In this document: positions 1 through 9,340 of the stretch, piece by piece
How positions within the stretch are numbered: the first letter of the stretch is position 1
Layout of the letters: every line of letters starts with the position of its first letter
DNA from: an uncultured Caulobacterales bacterium
GTDB taxonomy: Bacteria > Pseudomonadota > Alphaproteobacteria > Caulobacterales > Maricaulaceae
Reading direction: 5' to 3'
NCBI GenBank assembly: GCA_937929915.1
Contig: CALFUN010000019.1
Location: 54,610-118,609, forward strand
DNA: 64,000 nt
The notes under the pieces: generated by a model
What the model was told of the DNA's origin: nothing
Databases searched by the model: none
The model's input: the letters and a program-made list of their open reading frames with translations, nothing else
Made by a program: the position numbers and the translations under genes

Positions 1-719
1 ACCCCTGTAAATAAGGATGAATAGACAATGTCAGCCCCAGCAGAATCAACAATTTCTTGTTTGTAATCATCACCTGCATTGGCTTCTTCAGCTGCAATAA
101 AGCGTGTCCCTATATAGGCCATATCCGCGCCTATGGCTAAAGCCCCTGCTACAGCTCCGCCTGTTGCGATTGACCCTGACAATAAAAGCGGCCCATCAAA
201 AAATTCACGAATTTCAGGAATAAGCGCAAAAGGCGATAGGCGTCCTGCATGCCCGCCGGCTCCTGTACAAACAGCGATAATGCCATCTGCCCCCATAGAA
301 AGCGCTTTCTTCGTATGCCGAATATTAATCACATCATGCAAAATGATACCGCCATAAGAATGCGTTGCGTCATAAATATCTTGATTGGCCTGCAGACTTG
401 TAATGATAATCGGCACTTCATGTTTAACGCAAACCTCCATATCTTCTTGGAGGCGATTATTAGATGGATGACAAATCTGATTGACTCCAAAAGGTGCCAC
501 AACTTTATCGGGGTTGGCTTTTTGATACTCTTCCAGTTCAAGCTTGATACGTACAATCCATTTCTCAAGCGTCCCTGACGGCCGTGCATTTAACGCAGGA
601 AACGTACCAACAATACCTGCCTTACACTGCGCAATAACAAGCTCTGGGCCTGAAACAATAAACATAGGTGACCCAATGACGGGTAAAGGCAGACCTTGAA
701 GAATTGGAGGGAGTGACAT
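1..719 (-). CDS. Nitronate monooxygenase (2-nitropropane dioxygenase family), 3' end outside window
   Basis: FMN-dependent TIM-barrel enzyme expected to oxidise alkyl nitronates to carbonyl compounds and nitrite in the cytoplasm. The reverse-strand frame is open from ATG at 719 to the left edge (239 residues visible, C-terminus missing). Seen: N-terminal PLPVIGSPMF (11-20), the family glycine motif GAGGHAG (153-159), and the phosphate-binding strand SGSIATGG (181-188) followed by IGTRFIAAEEA (203-213), which together are typical of NPD/NMO flavoproteins. The start is preceded by a purine-rich stretch on the coding strand. It precedes no other gene in its direction inside the window; the M28 peptidase gene lies 14 bp upstream in the same orientation, so the two may be co-transcribed. 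Family call is firm; substrate is unknown, since many members act on other flavin substrates. Confidence 0.88.
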   Translation of the reverse strand, partial: MSLPPILQGLPLPVIGSPMFIVSGPELVIAQCKAGIVGTFPALNARPSGTLEKWIVRIKLELEEYQKANPDKVVAPFGVNQICHPSNNRLQEDMEVCVKHEVPIIITSLQANQDIYDATHSYGGIILHDVINIRHTKKALSMGADGIIAVCTGAGGHAGRLSPFALIPEIREFFDGPLLLSGSIATGGAVAGALAIGADMAYIGTRFIAAEEANAGDDYKQEIVDSAGADIVYSSLFTG

Positions 720-733
720 ATATTTTCTATTTC

Positions 734-2155
734 CTATTTGAAATTTTCATCAGTATTCGCGGCAATCCAAGCCATAGTCGCGAAGGCCGCAACATTCTCC
801 GCCATATCTTCAGGTTTTATTTTATCAAATGTATCATCAGGCGTGTGGTGCAAATCAAAGTAATCAATACCGTTTTGCTGGAATCGCATCACGGGTACGC
901 CTTCATCATGCATTGGCCCAATATCTGGCCCGCCATTTGTATCTATATCCGCTTTAAACGGCAGACCTACCGCTGCTGCCATTTGCGCGATAACATCCTG
1001 CCCAGAGCCAACACCTTGGTGAACTTCATAAGGCGCGCCTGCGCCAAAATCTGATTCTGTGGCAAGAATATGTTTATCAAGTTCAGCTTTATGTTGTTCG
1101 GCATAAGCTCGCCCGCCAAGCAAGCCGACTTCTTCCGCGCCAAATGCGACAACTCGGATTGTACGCTTAGGCTTCAAACCTGCCTCTAAAATAACTTGCG
1201 CCGCGCCGGCCGAGATACCAATGCCCGCGCCATCATCAATCGCGCCAGTGCCAAGATCCCAACTATCAAGATGTCCGCCAATTAAAACAATCTCATCTGG
1301 GCTTTCTGTGCCGATGATTTCGCCAATGACATTGCCTGAAGGTTTTACCCCTGTGCTGCGCGGGGTTAGCGTCAAATTCATTTCAACCTTTTGGCCAGTT
1401 TGCAATATACGTTCAAGTTGATCTGCATCTGGCGCAGATAAAGCGCCAATCGGTATAGGTTTGACATCCTCTGCATAGCGCATCTGGCCTGTATGCGGGA
1501 ACCGATGGCTATCTGTCCCAACGGAGCGAATAACAACAGCGAGTGCGCCGCGCTTGCCAGCTTCTGTTGCGCCGCTGCGGCGCTTACGGTTGGCCGGGCC
1601 ATATCCCGCCCCGTCAGGTGCTTTTTTCATAAGCCCCGAAATAAACACAATCTTACCCTCAAGGCCGCCAGCTGGCGCAGCTTCTAAGGCTTCAAAACTC
1701 TCGAAATAAGCCACTTGTGCTTTGATACCTTGCGCAGGCGTTGCAACAGAGCCGCCCAATGAGGTGATAACCATATTTTGCGGGTAAGGTGCAGTAATTT
1801 GCGCTGTCTCTACGCCGCGCTCCCACCCTGGAATGGAAAATGGCTCCACGCGTACATTTTCAAGGCCAATCGCTTTAAACTTTGCTATCGCCCAATCACG
1901 CGCGCGAGCTTCGGCAGGCGTTCCCGCAAGACGCGCGCCAATCTCCGTCGTCAACGATTCTGTAATATCATAGCCATGCGTACCGTCTCGGCTTGTGGTG
2001 ATAAGCGTCTTAAGCTCTGGTGAAAGATCGACATTCAAGCTCGCAACTTTAGCCTGCCCTGTATTAACAACTTTTTGAGCATCTGATTGTGAACAAGCTG
2101 TGGCAAAACCCAAGGCTGATAAAGCCAAAACTGAAGCTGTAAGGAAACTGCGCAT
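734..2155 (-). CDS. Secreted M28 zinc aminopeptidase/carboxypeptidase Q-like
   Basis: Exported di-zinc exopeptidase that probably trims peptides outside the cytoplasmic membrane. The start chosen is ATG at 2155, which has a perfect AGGAGG five bases upstream; the longer frame from 2194 lacks this. The 473-residue product opens with a hydrophobic signal peptide and a lipobox-like FATAC (Cys21; Ala at -3 is not ideal). An inserted PA-like region precedes the catalytic half, where the full M28 ligand set is visible: His295 in GGHLDSWD, Asp307 in AIDDGAG, Glu341/Glu342 in GAEEVGLLG, Asp369 in ESDFGAG and His437 in HHTPDDTFD. Length and spacing match the plasma glutamate carboxypeptidase (carboxypeptidase Q) branch. 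It is divergent from a second M28 gene at 2309 across a 153-bp shared promoter region. Family assignment firm, substrate preference not known. Confidence 0.9.
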   Translation of the reverse strand: MRSFLTASVLALSALGFATACSQSDAQKVVNTGQAKVASLNVDLSPELKTLITTSRDGTHGYDITESLTTEIGARLAGTPAEARARDWAIAKFKAIGLENVRVEPFSIPGWERGVETAQITAPYPQNMVITSLGGSVATPAQGIKAQVAYFESFEALEAAPAGGLEGKIVFISGLMKKAPDGAGYGPANRKRRSGATEAGKRGALAVVIRSVGTDSHRFPHTGQMRYAEDVKPIPIGALSAPDADQLERILQTGQKVEMNLTLTPRSTGVKPSGNVIGEIIGTESPDEIVLIGGHLDSWDLGTGAIDDGAGIGISAGAAQVILEAGLKPKRTIRVVAFGAEEVGLLGGRAYAEQHKAELDKHILATESDFGAGAPYEVHQGVGSGQDVIAQMAAAVGLPFKADIDTNGGPDIGPMHDEGVPVMRFQQNGIDYFDLHHTPDDTFDKIKPEDMAENVAAFATMAWIAANTDENFK

Positions 2156-2308
2156 AAATCCTCCTGTGTACGAAACCAGATTCGCACTTTTCATTAATCA
2201 TCTGATGTGGTTGAACAGAACAGGACGCAGAAACGCAAGAGACAATTCTGCATAATAAGCATATATTACGACTTAAATTCACATTTAAGTACCAATCTGG
2301 GGGATAAA

Positions 2309-3973
2309 ATGAAATCTATCAATTATTTACTGGCAATTTTGCTTGTGAGTGGCGCATCATTGACGGCGTGCCAACCCAGCGAAATCGCTCCAAAAGTCGT
2401 CAATGAGTCAGACCTTATTTCTAAAGCAGATTTAGGTCGCCGCATAGAACGCCTCGCCTCAGACGAATTTGAAGGCCGCGCCCCAAGCACCAAAGGCGGA
2501 CAAATGGCAAGCCAATATATTGCGGATGAAATGAAAGCTGCGGGCCTAGAGCCAATGGGCGCGAATGAGACTTACTTCCAAAAAGTCGAACTGACCGAAG
2601 CTACAGCTTTGCCAAGCTCCAATCTTTCTATCTCTAAAGATGGCACCAATCTCATCACAGCCGACCAGTCAACCAATGTCGTTTATTGGAGCAAGCGCCT
2701 TGATAACACAATCAACGTCGAAGATAGCGATGTTGTCTTTGTCGGTTATGGTGTTGTGGCCCCTGAATATGGCTGGGATGATTATGCTGGCGTCGATGTC
2801 AAAGGTAAAACCGTTATTATCCTTGTTAACGACCCTGGTTTTGCGACCAAAGACGAAGCTTTGTTCAAGGGTAATTCAATGACCTATTATGGCCGCTGGA
2901 CATATAAATATGAAGAAGCGGGCCGCCAAGGCGCAGCTGCGGCGATCATTGTTCACCAAACAGAGCCTGCAAGCTATGGCTGGAATGTTGTATCAGGCTC
3001 TTGGACGGGGGCGCAATATGACCTTGTTCGCCCTGACCGGGGTGCATCACGTGTGGGTATTGAAGGCTGGGTGCATCTGGATGCCGCGCGCGAGCTTTTC
3101 GAAGGCTACGATATGGCGGCAGAATTCACCAAAGCCGCCACAGCTGATTTTAAACCCTTCACAATGGAGGGTTTGAAAGTCAACGCAACTCTAAATCAAG
3201 AGGTTAAGACAACAACCTCTCGTAATGTGGCTGGCGCGATTACAGGCACAACACGCCCTGATGAATATGTACTTTATATGGCCCATTGGGATCATCTCGG
3301 GAAAAATGAAAACCTTGATGGCCCTGACAAAATTTACAATGGCGCGGTCGATAATGCCTCTGGCACGGCGGCTATTATTGAAATTGCCGAAGCCTTTAAA
3401 ATGAAAGGCGCGCCAGAACGTTCGGCCATTTTTGTGGCTGTAACAGCTGAAGAAAGCGGCTTATTAGGCTCGGCTTATTATTCCGAAGCTCCGCTCGTAC
3501 CTCTGTCGCAAACCGTGGCAGGCATTAATATTGACGCTATGCTGCCCCTTGGCGAAACCAAAGATATTAAGGTTATTGGTTACGGCGCATCAGAGCTTGA
3601 AGATCGCTTGAAAATTGAAACGGATAAGCGCGGCATGTATATTGTGCCTGACGACAAACCCGAGGCAGGTTATTATTACCGCTCTGACCATATCAGTCTT
3701 GCGAAAAAAGGTGTGCCAATGCTCTATGCAGACCCAGGAAATGACCACATTACAAATGGGCTGACATATGGCGAAGACTTTGCCAAAGAATATACAGCAG
3801 AGCGTTATCACAAACCCGCAGATGAATATGATAATAGCTGGGATTTATCAGGCATAGAGCAGTCCACTCACCTGCTCTTTGATCTCGGCTATAATCTTGC
3901 TAACTCATCTGATTGGCCAAATTGGTATGAAGGTACAGAGTTTCGCGCATTACGAGACGCGATGCGTCCATAA
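2309..3973 (+). CDS. M28 family peptidase with PA domain, predicted lipoprotein
   Basis: Second exported zinc exopeptidase. ATG at 2309 follows a GGGGG ribosome-binding stretch; translation from 2207 would add 34 residues that spoil the signal peptide. The 554-residue product has a lipobox SLTAC (Cys21), a protease-associated region around residues 100-300, and M28 ligands His326 (MAHWDH), Asp348 (AVDNASG), Glu381/Glu382 (TAEESGLLG), Asp409 (INIDAM) and a late His in RSDHISL. It is longer than the divergent neighbour and only distantly related, so this is not a recent tandem duplication. Its stop overlaps the ATG of the next gene (TAATG), suggesting translational coupling to three glycosyltransferase-like genes, an unusual partnership for a peptidase. 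Confidence 0.92.
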   Translation: MKSINYLLAILLVSGASLTACQPSEIAPKVVNESDLISKADLGRRIERLASDEFEGRAPSTKGGQMASQYIADEMKAAGLEPMGANETYFQKVELTEATALPSSNLSISKDGTNLITADQSTNVVYWSKRLDNTINVEDSDVVFVGYGVVAPEYGWDDYAGVDVKGKTVIILVNDPGFATKDEALFKGNSMTYYGRWTYKYEEAGRQGAAAAIIVHQTEPASYGWNVVSGSWTGAQYDLVRPDRGASRVGIEGWVHLDAARELFEGYDMAAEFTKAATADFKPFTMEGLKVNATLNQEVKTTTSRNVAGAITGTTRPDEYVLYMAHWDHLGKNENLDGPDKIYNGAVDNASGTAAIIEIAEAFKMKGAPERSAIFVAVTAEESGLLGSAYYSEAPLVPLSQTVAGINIDAMLPLGETKDIKVIGYGASELEDRLKIETDKRGMYIVPDDKPEAGYYYRSDHISLAKKGVPMLYADPGNDHITNGLTYGEDFAKEYTAERYHKPADEYDNSWDLSGIEQSTHLLFDLGYNLANSSDWPNWYEGTEFRALRDAMRP

Positions 3974-4704
3974 TGCAAACTATTATCTGTATGAAATGGG
4001 GTACGCGTTATGGGGCCGAATTTGTCAATCGGCTCTATAGTGCCATACAGCGCAATACAGACCGCAAAACACGTCTTGTCTGCTTTACAGATGACAGCTC
4101 TGGCATAAACCCTCTCGTGCAATGCGAGCCTATTCCAGAGATAAACCTCCCTCCTGAGCTAATCCATACGCCTTGGCGTAAATTGACGATGTGGGCCTCT
4201 CCGCTGGCTGATTTGAAGGGTGATGTTCTCTTCCTCGATCTTGATCTCGTTATCACAGGCAGTCTTGACCCATTATTTGATTATGAAGCGGGCCGGTTTT
4301 GTGTGATCCGAAATTGGACACAACCCAATAGCCAAATCGGCAATACCTCCTGCTTTCGGTTTCCTATTGGTAAATATAGCCATATCTATGATGACATACA
4401 AACAAACCCCGATGAGATTTTAAAAAAATATCGAATTGAGCAAGTCTATATTTCCCGCGAAATCGACGATATGGTATTTTGGCCCCCATTATGGTGTGCC
4501 AGTTTTAAGCACACATTACTGCCGCGCTGGCCGATAAATTTTTTTAAAACTCCGCCCTTGCCAAAAGATACCCGTATTGTTGCCTTCACGGGCAAACCAG
4601 ACCAAGATGAAGCCTTGATTGGACACTGGCCCGTCAAATCTTGGTATAAGAAGGTTTATAAACATGTCAGGCCAACGCCTTGGATTGCAGAGCATTGGCA
4701 GTGA
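3973..4704 (+). CDS. Glycosyltransferase-like protein with DxD motif
   Basis: Predicted cytoplasmic nucleotide-sugar glycosyltransferase of 243 residues, GT-A type, resembling family 8-like enzymes. Evidence is the alternating beta/alpha start (QTIICMKWGTRYG), a segment RKLTMWASPLADLKGDVLFL leading into the DLD metal-binding motif at 89-91 (LFLDLDLVITGSLDP), and a C-terminal GHWPVKSWY reminiscent of the GT8 tail. No signal peptide or membrane segment. The ATG shares one base with the stop of the M28 gene upstream, and the next glycosyltransferase frame overlaps its end, so the genes behave as an operon. Donor and acceptor cannot be read from the sequence. The family number is an inference from motif layout only. 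Confidence 0.7.
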   Translation: MQTIICMKWGTRYGAEFVNRLYSAIQRNTDRKTRLVCFTDDSSGINPLVQCEPIPEINLPPELIHTPWRKLTMWASPLADLKGDVLFLDLDLVITGSLDPLFDYEAGRFCVIRNWTQPNSQIGNTSCFRFPIGKYSHIYDDIQTNPDEILKKYRIEQVYISREIDDMVFWPPLWCASFKHTLLPRWPINFFKTPPLPKDTRIVAFTGKPDQDEALIGHWPVKSWYKKVYKHVRPTPWIAEHWQ

Positions 4705-5536
4705 GGCGGCAGTGAGCAAAGTAAGGCCAACTATTGGCATGGGCATATTGAGTTGGCGCGGCGCTAAAAGCCTTGATTATGCCCTGAAATCCTATGCATA
4801 CGAGGCGCTATTTTCATATTTTGATGCTTGTGCGATTATCTTGCCTGAACCTGACACCGCAGTTAAGCAGGCCGCAAGTCAGCATCCTCTCGACATATAT
4901 GAGCTTACGCAAAATATTGGCATCGCTGGCGGGATGAAAACTATCGCGCAAAAATTGACGACTGATTATGTTCTATTTCTTGAAAATGACTGCCCGCTTA
5001 TTGAAAGCGCAGATGAGGCTCGCAGGCAAATAGATATGGCTTTGAATGTTTTAGATACAGATGTAGCGATTATGGCCCGCCTTCGAAGTCGCCGCTTGCC
5101 CGGGGAGCATTTCACGACATTAGAAAAATATCGACGCTATTGGCAGAATGGCACCTTACCAAAACTTCGCCGCATGCTACGGCCTGCCAAAGCAAAACGC
5201 CTCTCTGGTACAGCTATATATGCATCACAAGCTCCTGCGGAGAAACACCCCCAAAGCATTCAAATCTATACAGGTGACCCAAGCGGGACGAGCTATCTTG
5301 TAAACTCAAATGTTATGCCTTGGACCAATCAATCGATTTTAATAAAACGCGAGATATTTTTGGAAGTCATTCTTCCTTATGTCGAGAGCTGCCCTTTGCG
5401 CCGCCCTGTTAACGGGTTTCACAATATCGAAATCGCTCTTAACCAATCCGATTTTTGGGTAAAGTCAGGGTATAAAATTTTTTGCCCAAAGGGGCTGTTT
5501 ACTCATAAACGTCTTGAATATCGCGGATATGCGTGA
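4664..5536 (+). CDS. Glycosyltransferase family 2-like protein
   Basis: Predicted GT-A glycosyltransferase of about 290 residues. Seen: an N-terminal strand IGMGILSWRGAKSLDYALKS, an NIGIAGGMKTIAQ segment (84-96) and VLFLENDCPL (103-112), the position where GT2 enzymes carry their acidic metal site; here it reads ENDC rather than a clean DxD. The start is uncertain. ATG 4664 has an AGAAGG upstream but overlaps the previous gene by 41 bases; GTG 4712, just after the previous stop and behind GAGGCGG, would give a compact non-overlapping start and loses only 16 poorly conserved residues. The stop overlaps the GTG of the next gene by four bases (GTGA). Its role is probably addition of a sugar to a surface glycan together with its neighbours. 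Confidence 0.7.
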   Translation: MSGQRLGLQSIGSEAAVSKVRPTIGMGILSWRGAKSLDYALKSYAYEALFSYFDACAIILPEPDTAVKQAASQHPLDIYELTQNIGIAGGMKTIAQKLTTDYVLFLENDCPLIESADEARRQIDMALNVLDTDVAIMARLRSRRLPGEHFTTLEKYRRYWQNGTLPKLRRMLRPAKAKRLSGTAIYASQAPAEKHPQSIQIYTGDPSGTSYLVNSNVMPWTNQSILIKREIFLEVILPYVESCPLRRPVNGFHNIEIALNQSDFWVKSGYKIFCPKGLFTHKRLEYRGYA

Positions 5537-6615
5537 GCCATATCATGAAGGTTAAATTTCTCGCCAAGACCTCACCTGAGCAAGACATCAAGCTATGGAC
5601 CTCGCTATTCCCAAATGGCGATACCAATATTGGCAGCGTTGAATTTACTTTCGATATAAATGCGCGCGATTATGATTGGCTTGTTGTTTATGAAGGTTTA
5701 CCGCCGCTCAGTGATGAGAAGAAAATCAACCGTGTAGAGACGCTCGCTTGCGCGCGTGAAAATACAATTTTGATTACAACTGAACCTGCGTCCATACGTA
5801 TAGACGGGCCACATTTTATGAAACAATTTGGACATGTCTTAACCAATAAATCGCCTTTGCTAATTAACCACCCTCATCAGATTCAACAAACGCCGCCTTT
5901 GCGCTGGTTTTATGGTCGCCCTATGGGAGACAATCAGGAAAATTATATCACTTATGATACACTTCTAGCCCAAGCACCGCCCATCAAGACAAAAGACATC
6001 TCCACAGTATGTAGCACGAAACAAATGCCGCATACGGTTCATGCCAAACGGTATGAATTTATCACGGAATTAGCCAAACATATGCCCGACCTTGATGTCT
6101 ATGGTCATGGTATTAATCCAATAAATGATAAGTCAGACGCAATGGATAATTACCGCTATCACATTGCCATAGAGAATCATATTGAAGCGGGTCACTGGAC
6201 AGAAAAATTAGCCGATAGTTTTTTGGCCTATTGCCTACCGTTTTATTTTGGCGATCCCGATTATGCTCGTATATTTCCAAAACATGCCGTCATACCGATT
6301 AATATCTATAATTTAGATGAGGTTAAAACCATTATTCGTAGTGCAATATCTCAAAAAGCTTACGAAAAACGTCTCCCTGACATTAAAAAAGCGCGGCAAA
6401 TTATACTCTCAGAACACAATCTTGTGACACAGTTAACAAAACTCATAACGGCTAAGACAGTCGTGCTGCCCTGCAAAACGCCTAGCTTTATCTATGGTAG
6501 ACATATATTTCGCAAAAAATTCCCACTACATGCGGCTTCTGACGCTTTATTTCGCATGAAAATGCGTAAACACCCCAAGGCCTCACCGCTGCAATTTGGC
6601 TCACGTGTGAGTTAA
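5533..6615 (+). CDS. GT10-like (alpha-1,3-fucosyltransferase family) glycosyltransferase
   Basis: Predicted GDP-fucose-type transferase of 360 residues. The C-terminal half carries the hallmark of family 10: YRYHIAIENHIEAG at 207-220 followed by HWTEKLADSFLAYCLPFYFG at 221-240 and DP, matching the acceptor/nucleotide motif of bacterial and eukaryotic alpha-1,3-fucosyltransferases (FxxAxEN...TEKxxxxxxxxxxPxYxGxP). No signal peptide or TM segment, as in bacterial members. Start is GTG at 5533, overlapping the upstream stop (GTGA); ATG 5545 is an alternative giving MKVKFLAK. Last gene of the M28-GT-GT-GT run. In Helicobacter such enzymes build Lewis antigens on LPS; here no O-antigen genes are adjacent, so the acceptor is open. 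No fucose biosynthesis gene is seen in the window. Confidence 0.8.
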   Translation: MSHIMKVKFLAKTSPEQDIKLWTSLFPNGDTNIGSVEFTFDINARDYDWLVVYEGLPPLSDEKKINRVETLACARENTILITTEPASIRIDGPHFMKQFGHVLTNKSPLLINHPHQIQQTPPLRWFYGRPMGDNQENYITYDTLLAQAPPIKTKDISTVCSTKQMPHTVHAKRYEFITELAKHMPDLDVYGHGINPINDKSDAMDNYRYHIAIENHIEAGHWTEKLADSFLAYCLPFYFGDPDYARIFPKHAVIPINIYNLDEVKTIIRSAISQKAYEKRLPDIKKARQIILSEHNLVTQLTKLITAKTVVLPCKTPSFIYGRHIFRKKFPLHAASDALFRMKMRKHPKASPLQFGSRVS

Positions 6616-6706
6616 TTGCATTTTCGCCGTTTACGGGAAATTATTAGGTCTATAGATAGACCTCTGATTATAAGAGCAAGCATAATTATAATATTGGGAG
6701 ATATAG

Positions 6707-9322
6707 ATGTCCGACATCACGAAAGCCGTGAAACTAGCCGTTATTAGCACCGTTGGCGCGATGGGAGCTTTAGTTCTTGGCGCAGAAGCCTTCGCGAATG
6801 ATGCAAATAATAACACAACAACGGCGGATGGCCCTGCGGGTAGCGCAGGCGATGCTGTCAAACATTTCCGTCAACTTGGCACGGAACTGCCGACTCCAAA
6901 TATTTACCGCAATGGCGCTGGCGCGCCCGGGCCAGGTTATTGGCAACAACAAGCCAATTACAAGATTGACGCAACGCTTGACGAAAAAAAGCGCCGCATT
7001 TCGGCTGAAGCGGATATTGAATATGTTAACAACTCTCCTGATCCGCTAAATTATATCTGGCTTGCCCTAGATCAAAACCGTTTTAAAGACGGCTCTATTG
7101 CGCGCGTATCTGCTACAGCCGCCGCCGCAGGTTCTCGCCGCGGAGATGGCACAGCTAGCTCAGACCGCTACACATTTGGCGCATTGGTTTATGAACAAGC
7201 CCAAGAAGATCGCGAATATGGTTTTGAGTTTAAAGCGATCACGGACGGCGAAGGCAATGCTTTGCCTTACACAATCAATGACACCATGTTGCGGATTGAC
7301 CTGCCAGAGCCGCTCGCCCCTGATGAGCGCATCGACATTCAAGTGGACTGGGATCACAATATTATCGACGAAGTCGCTGTTGGTGGCCGCGGCGGGTATG
7401 AGTATTTCCCCGAAGAAGATAATTACATCTTTGGTATGGCCCAATGGTTCCCTCGTTTGGCCGCTTACACCGATTATACAGGCTGGCAGAACAAGCAGTT
7501 CTTGGGCCGAGGTGAGTTTACGCTCGAATTTGGTGATTACGAAGTCAATCTTACTGTGCCTGCTGACCATGTCGTTGCCGCGACAGGTGTTTTGCAAAAT
7601 CAAGATGAGATTTTAACCGCAGAACAAAAAAGACGCATGGATAGCGCAAATACAAAAGCGCCCGTTTATATCGTCACGCCTGAAGAGGCCGAGGAAAACG
7701 AAAAATCCAAAGCTCGCGGGACAAAAACTTGGGAGTTCAAAGCCGATAATGTGCGTGATTTTGCATGGTCAAGCTCGCGTAAATATATCTGGGACGCAAT
7801 GTTGTTTGAACAAGATGATGAAAACAACCCCGTCGTAACAGCCATGAGCTTCTTCCCAAAAGAAGCGGATCCAATTTGGTCACAATATTCGACACAAGCC
7901 GTTGTTCATACAATGGAAGTCTATAATAAATTTGCCTTTAATTACCCATATCCAACCGCGCAATCTGTGAACTCATGGGAACGCGGCGGTATGGAATATC
8001 CGATGATTACCTTTAACGGATACCGTCCCAATGAAGATGAAAAATCTGGTGAAATTGTCTATTCGCGCAATACGAAATATGGACTCATTGGCGTAATCAT
8101 CCATGAAATTGGGCATATTTACTTCCCAATGACAGTGAATTCAGATGAACGCCGCTGGACGTGGATGGATGAAGGCCTCAATAGCTTCCTTGAATATATG
8201 GCGGAATATGAATGGGAAGAAAATTTCCCAATTAGCGGCGGACAGCAAAACCCGCTCGACGTTATTCCGAACTATATGCAAAGCCGCAACCAAGTGCCAA
8301 TCATGACACAATCTGATAGTGTTCTACAATTTGGGCCTAATGCTTATTCTAAACCTGCTGCCTCACTCATTGTTCTGCGCGAAACGGTTATGGGCCGTGA
8401 GTTATTTGACTTTGCTTTCCGCGAATATGCAAATCGTTGGAAATTCAAACGCCCAACACCGGCTGATTTCTTCCGTACGATGGAAGATGCCTCCGCAGTT
8501 GATCTGGATTGGTTCTGGAGAGGTTGGTATTTTGGCACAGATCACGTTGATATTGCCGTGACATCTGCGCGTGAATATCAGATTTCCACTAAAAACCCTG
8601 TTATTGAAAAAGACTTTGACCGCGAGGAAGATGCGCAAAATCGTCCAGAAAACATTACCCAGCGCCGTAACCGCGAAGAAGGTATCAAACTGCGCATTGA
8701 CCGTTTTAATGATCTAGAAGATTTCTATAATGAAAATGACAAATTTACTGTCACAAATAAAGATAGAAATGCTTTCACGTCTTTCTTAGACGGGCTTGAT
8801 GAAGATGAGCGCAAAACTTATGAGCGTGCAATGAAAGACGGTAAATATCTTTATTTCGTTGATTTCGAAAATATTGGTGGTTTGATCTCGCCTCTGCCTG
8901 TGACCATGGAATATGAAAATGGCCGCACAGAAGAGGTTATGATTCCAGCCGAGATTTGGAGACGCAACGCAAATAAAGTCACAAAGCTTTTCACAAGCGA
9001 TCGCCGTATTGTTTCATTTAAGCTCGATGAAGCTCATCAAACAGCGGATGCGGATTTCTCTAACAATATGTTCCCGCCTGAAATTTCAAGCAGCCGTATT
9101 GATTTGTTCAAATCCAATTTCACACGTAGAAGTATGATGGCTGATATGCTTGTCGAGTTGAAAAAAGACGGAAAAACAGGCAAAGATAGCGCGAAAAAAG
9201 ACGATAAAGAATTACCTTTATCTCGGTCTGAAGAACGTAAATCTAAGCGCGGTAATAAGTCATCTGATAAAGAAAAGCGCACTTTACGTAAAACGCTCGA
9301 AAGAATGCTTGATCGCGATTAA
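6707..9322 (+). CDS. M1 family zinc metallopeptidase (aminopeptidase-like), exported
   Basis: Large (871 residues) gluzincin expected to remove N-terminal residues from peptides in the periplasm or outside. ATG 6707 follows GGGAG. The N-terminus is a signal peptide ending near AEAFA. A beta-rich M1 N-domain leads to GGMEYPMITF, the counterpart of the GxMEN substrate-binding loop, then the zinc site H466-E-I-G-H470 and, 18 residues on, Glu489 in DEGLNSFLEY, the exact M1 spacing. The C-terminus ends in a highly charged Lys/Asp/Glu-rich tail after about residue 820, unusual in classical M1 enzymes and possibly a surface or cargo-binding extension. The gene is followed 18 bp later by a DUF6702-like gene, a recurring pair in other bacteria, which suggests a functional link. 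Confidence 0.9.
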   Translation: MSDITKAVKLAVISTVGAMGALVLGAEAFANDANNNTTTADGPAGSAGDAVKHFRQLGTELPTPNIYRNGAGAPGPGYWQQQANYKIDATLDEKKRRISAEADIEYVNNSPDPLNYIWLALDQNRFKDGSIARVSATAAAAGSRRGDGTASSDRYTFGALVYEQAQEDREYGFEFKAITDGEGNALPYTINDTMLRIDLPEPLAPDERIDIQVDWDHNIIDEVAVGGRGGYEYFPEEDNYIFGMAQWFPRLAAYTDYTGWQNKQFLGRGEFTLEFGDYEVNLTVPADHVVAATGVLQNQDEILTAEQKRRMDSANTKAPVYIVTPEEAEENEKSKARGTKTWEFKADNVRDFAWSSSRKYIWDAMLFEQDDENNPVVTAMSFFPKEADPIWSQYSTQAVVHTMEVYNKFAFNYPYPTAQSVNSWERGGMEYPMITFNGYRPNEDEKSGEIVYSRNTKYGLIGVIIHEIGHIYFPMTVNSDERRWTWMDEGLNSFLEYMAEYEWEENFPISGGQQNPLDVIPNYMQSRNQVPIMTQSDSVLQFGPNAYSKPAASLIVLRETVMGRELFDFAFREYANRWKFKRPTPADFFRTMEDASAVDLDWFWRGWYFGTDHVDIAVTSAREYQISTKNPVIEKDFDREEDAQNRPENITQRRNREEGIKLRIDRFNDLEDFYNENDKFTVTNKDRNAFTSFLDGLDEDERKTYERAMKDGKYLYFVDFENIGGLISPLPVTMEYENGRTEEVMIPAEIWRRNANKVTKLFTSDRRIVSFKLDEAHQTADADFSNNMFPPEISSSRIDLFKSNFTRRSMMADMLVELKKDGKTGKDSAKKDDKELPLSRSEERKSKRGNKSSDKEKRTLRKTLERMLDRD

Positions 9323-9340
9323 TCGTAAGAAAGCTATTTT

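Noticed and set aside
7098..7616. 172-codon forward frame and a 147-codon reverse frame
   Set aside because: Both are shadows of the M1 peptidase gene, with no ribosome-binding site and no recognisable protein.
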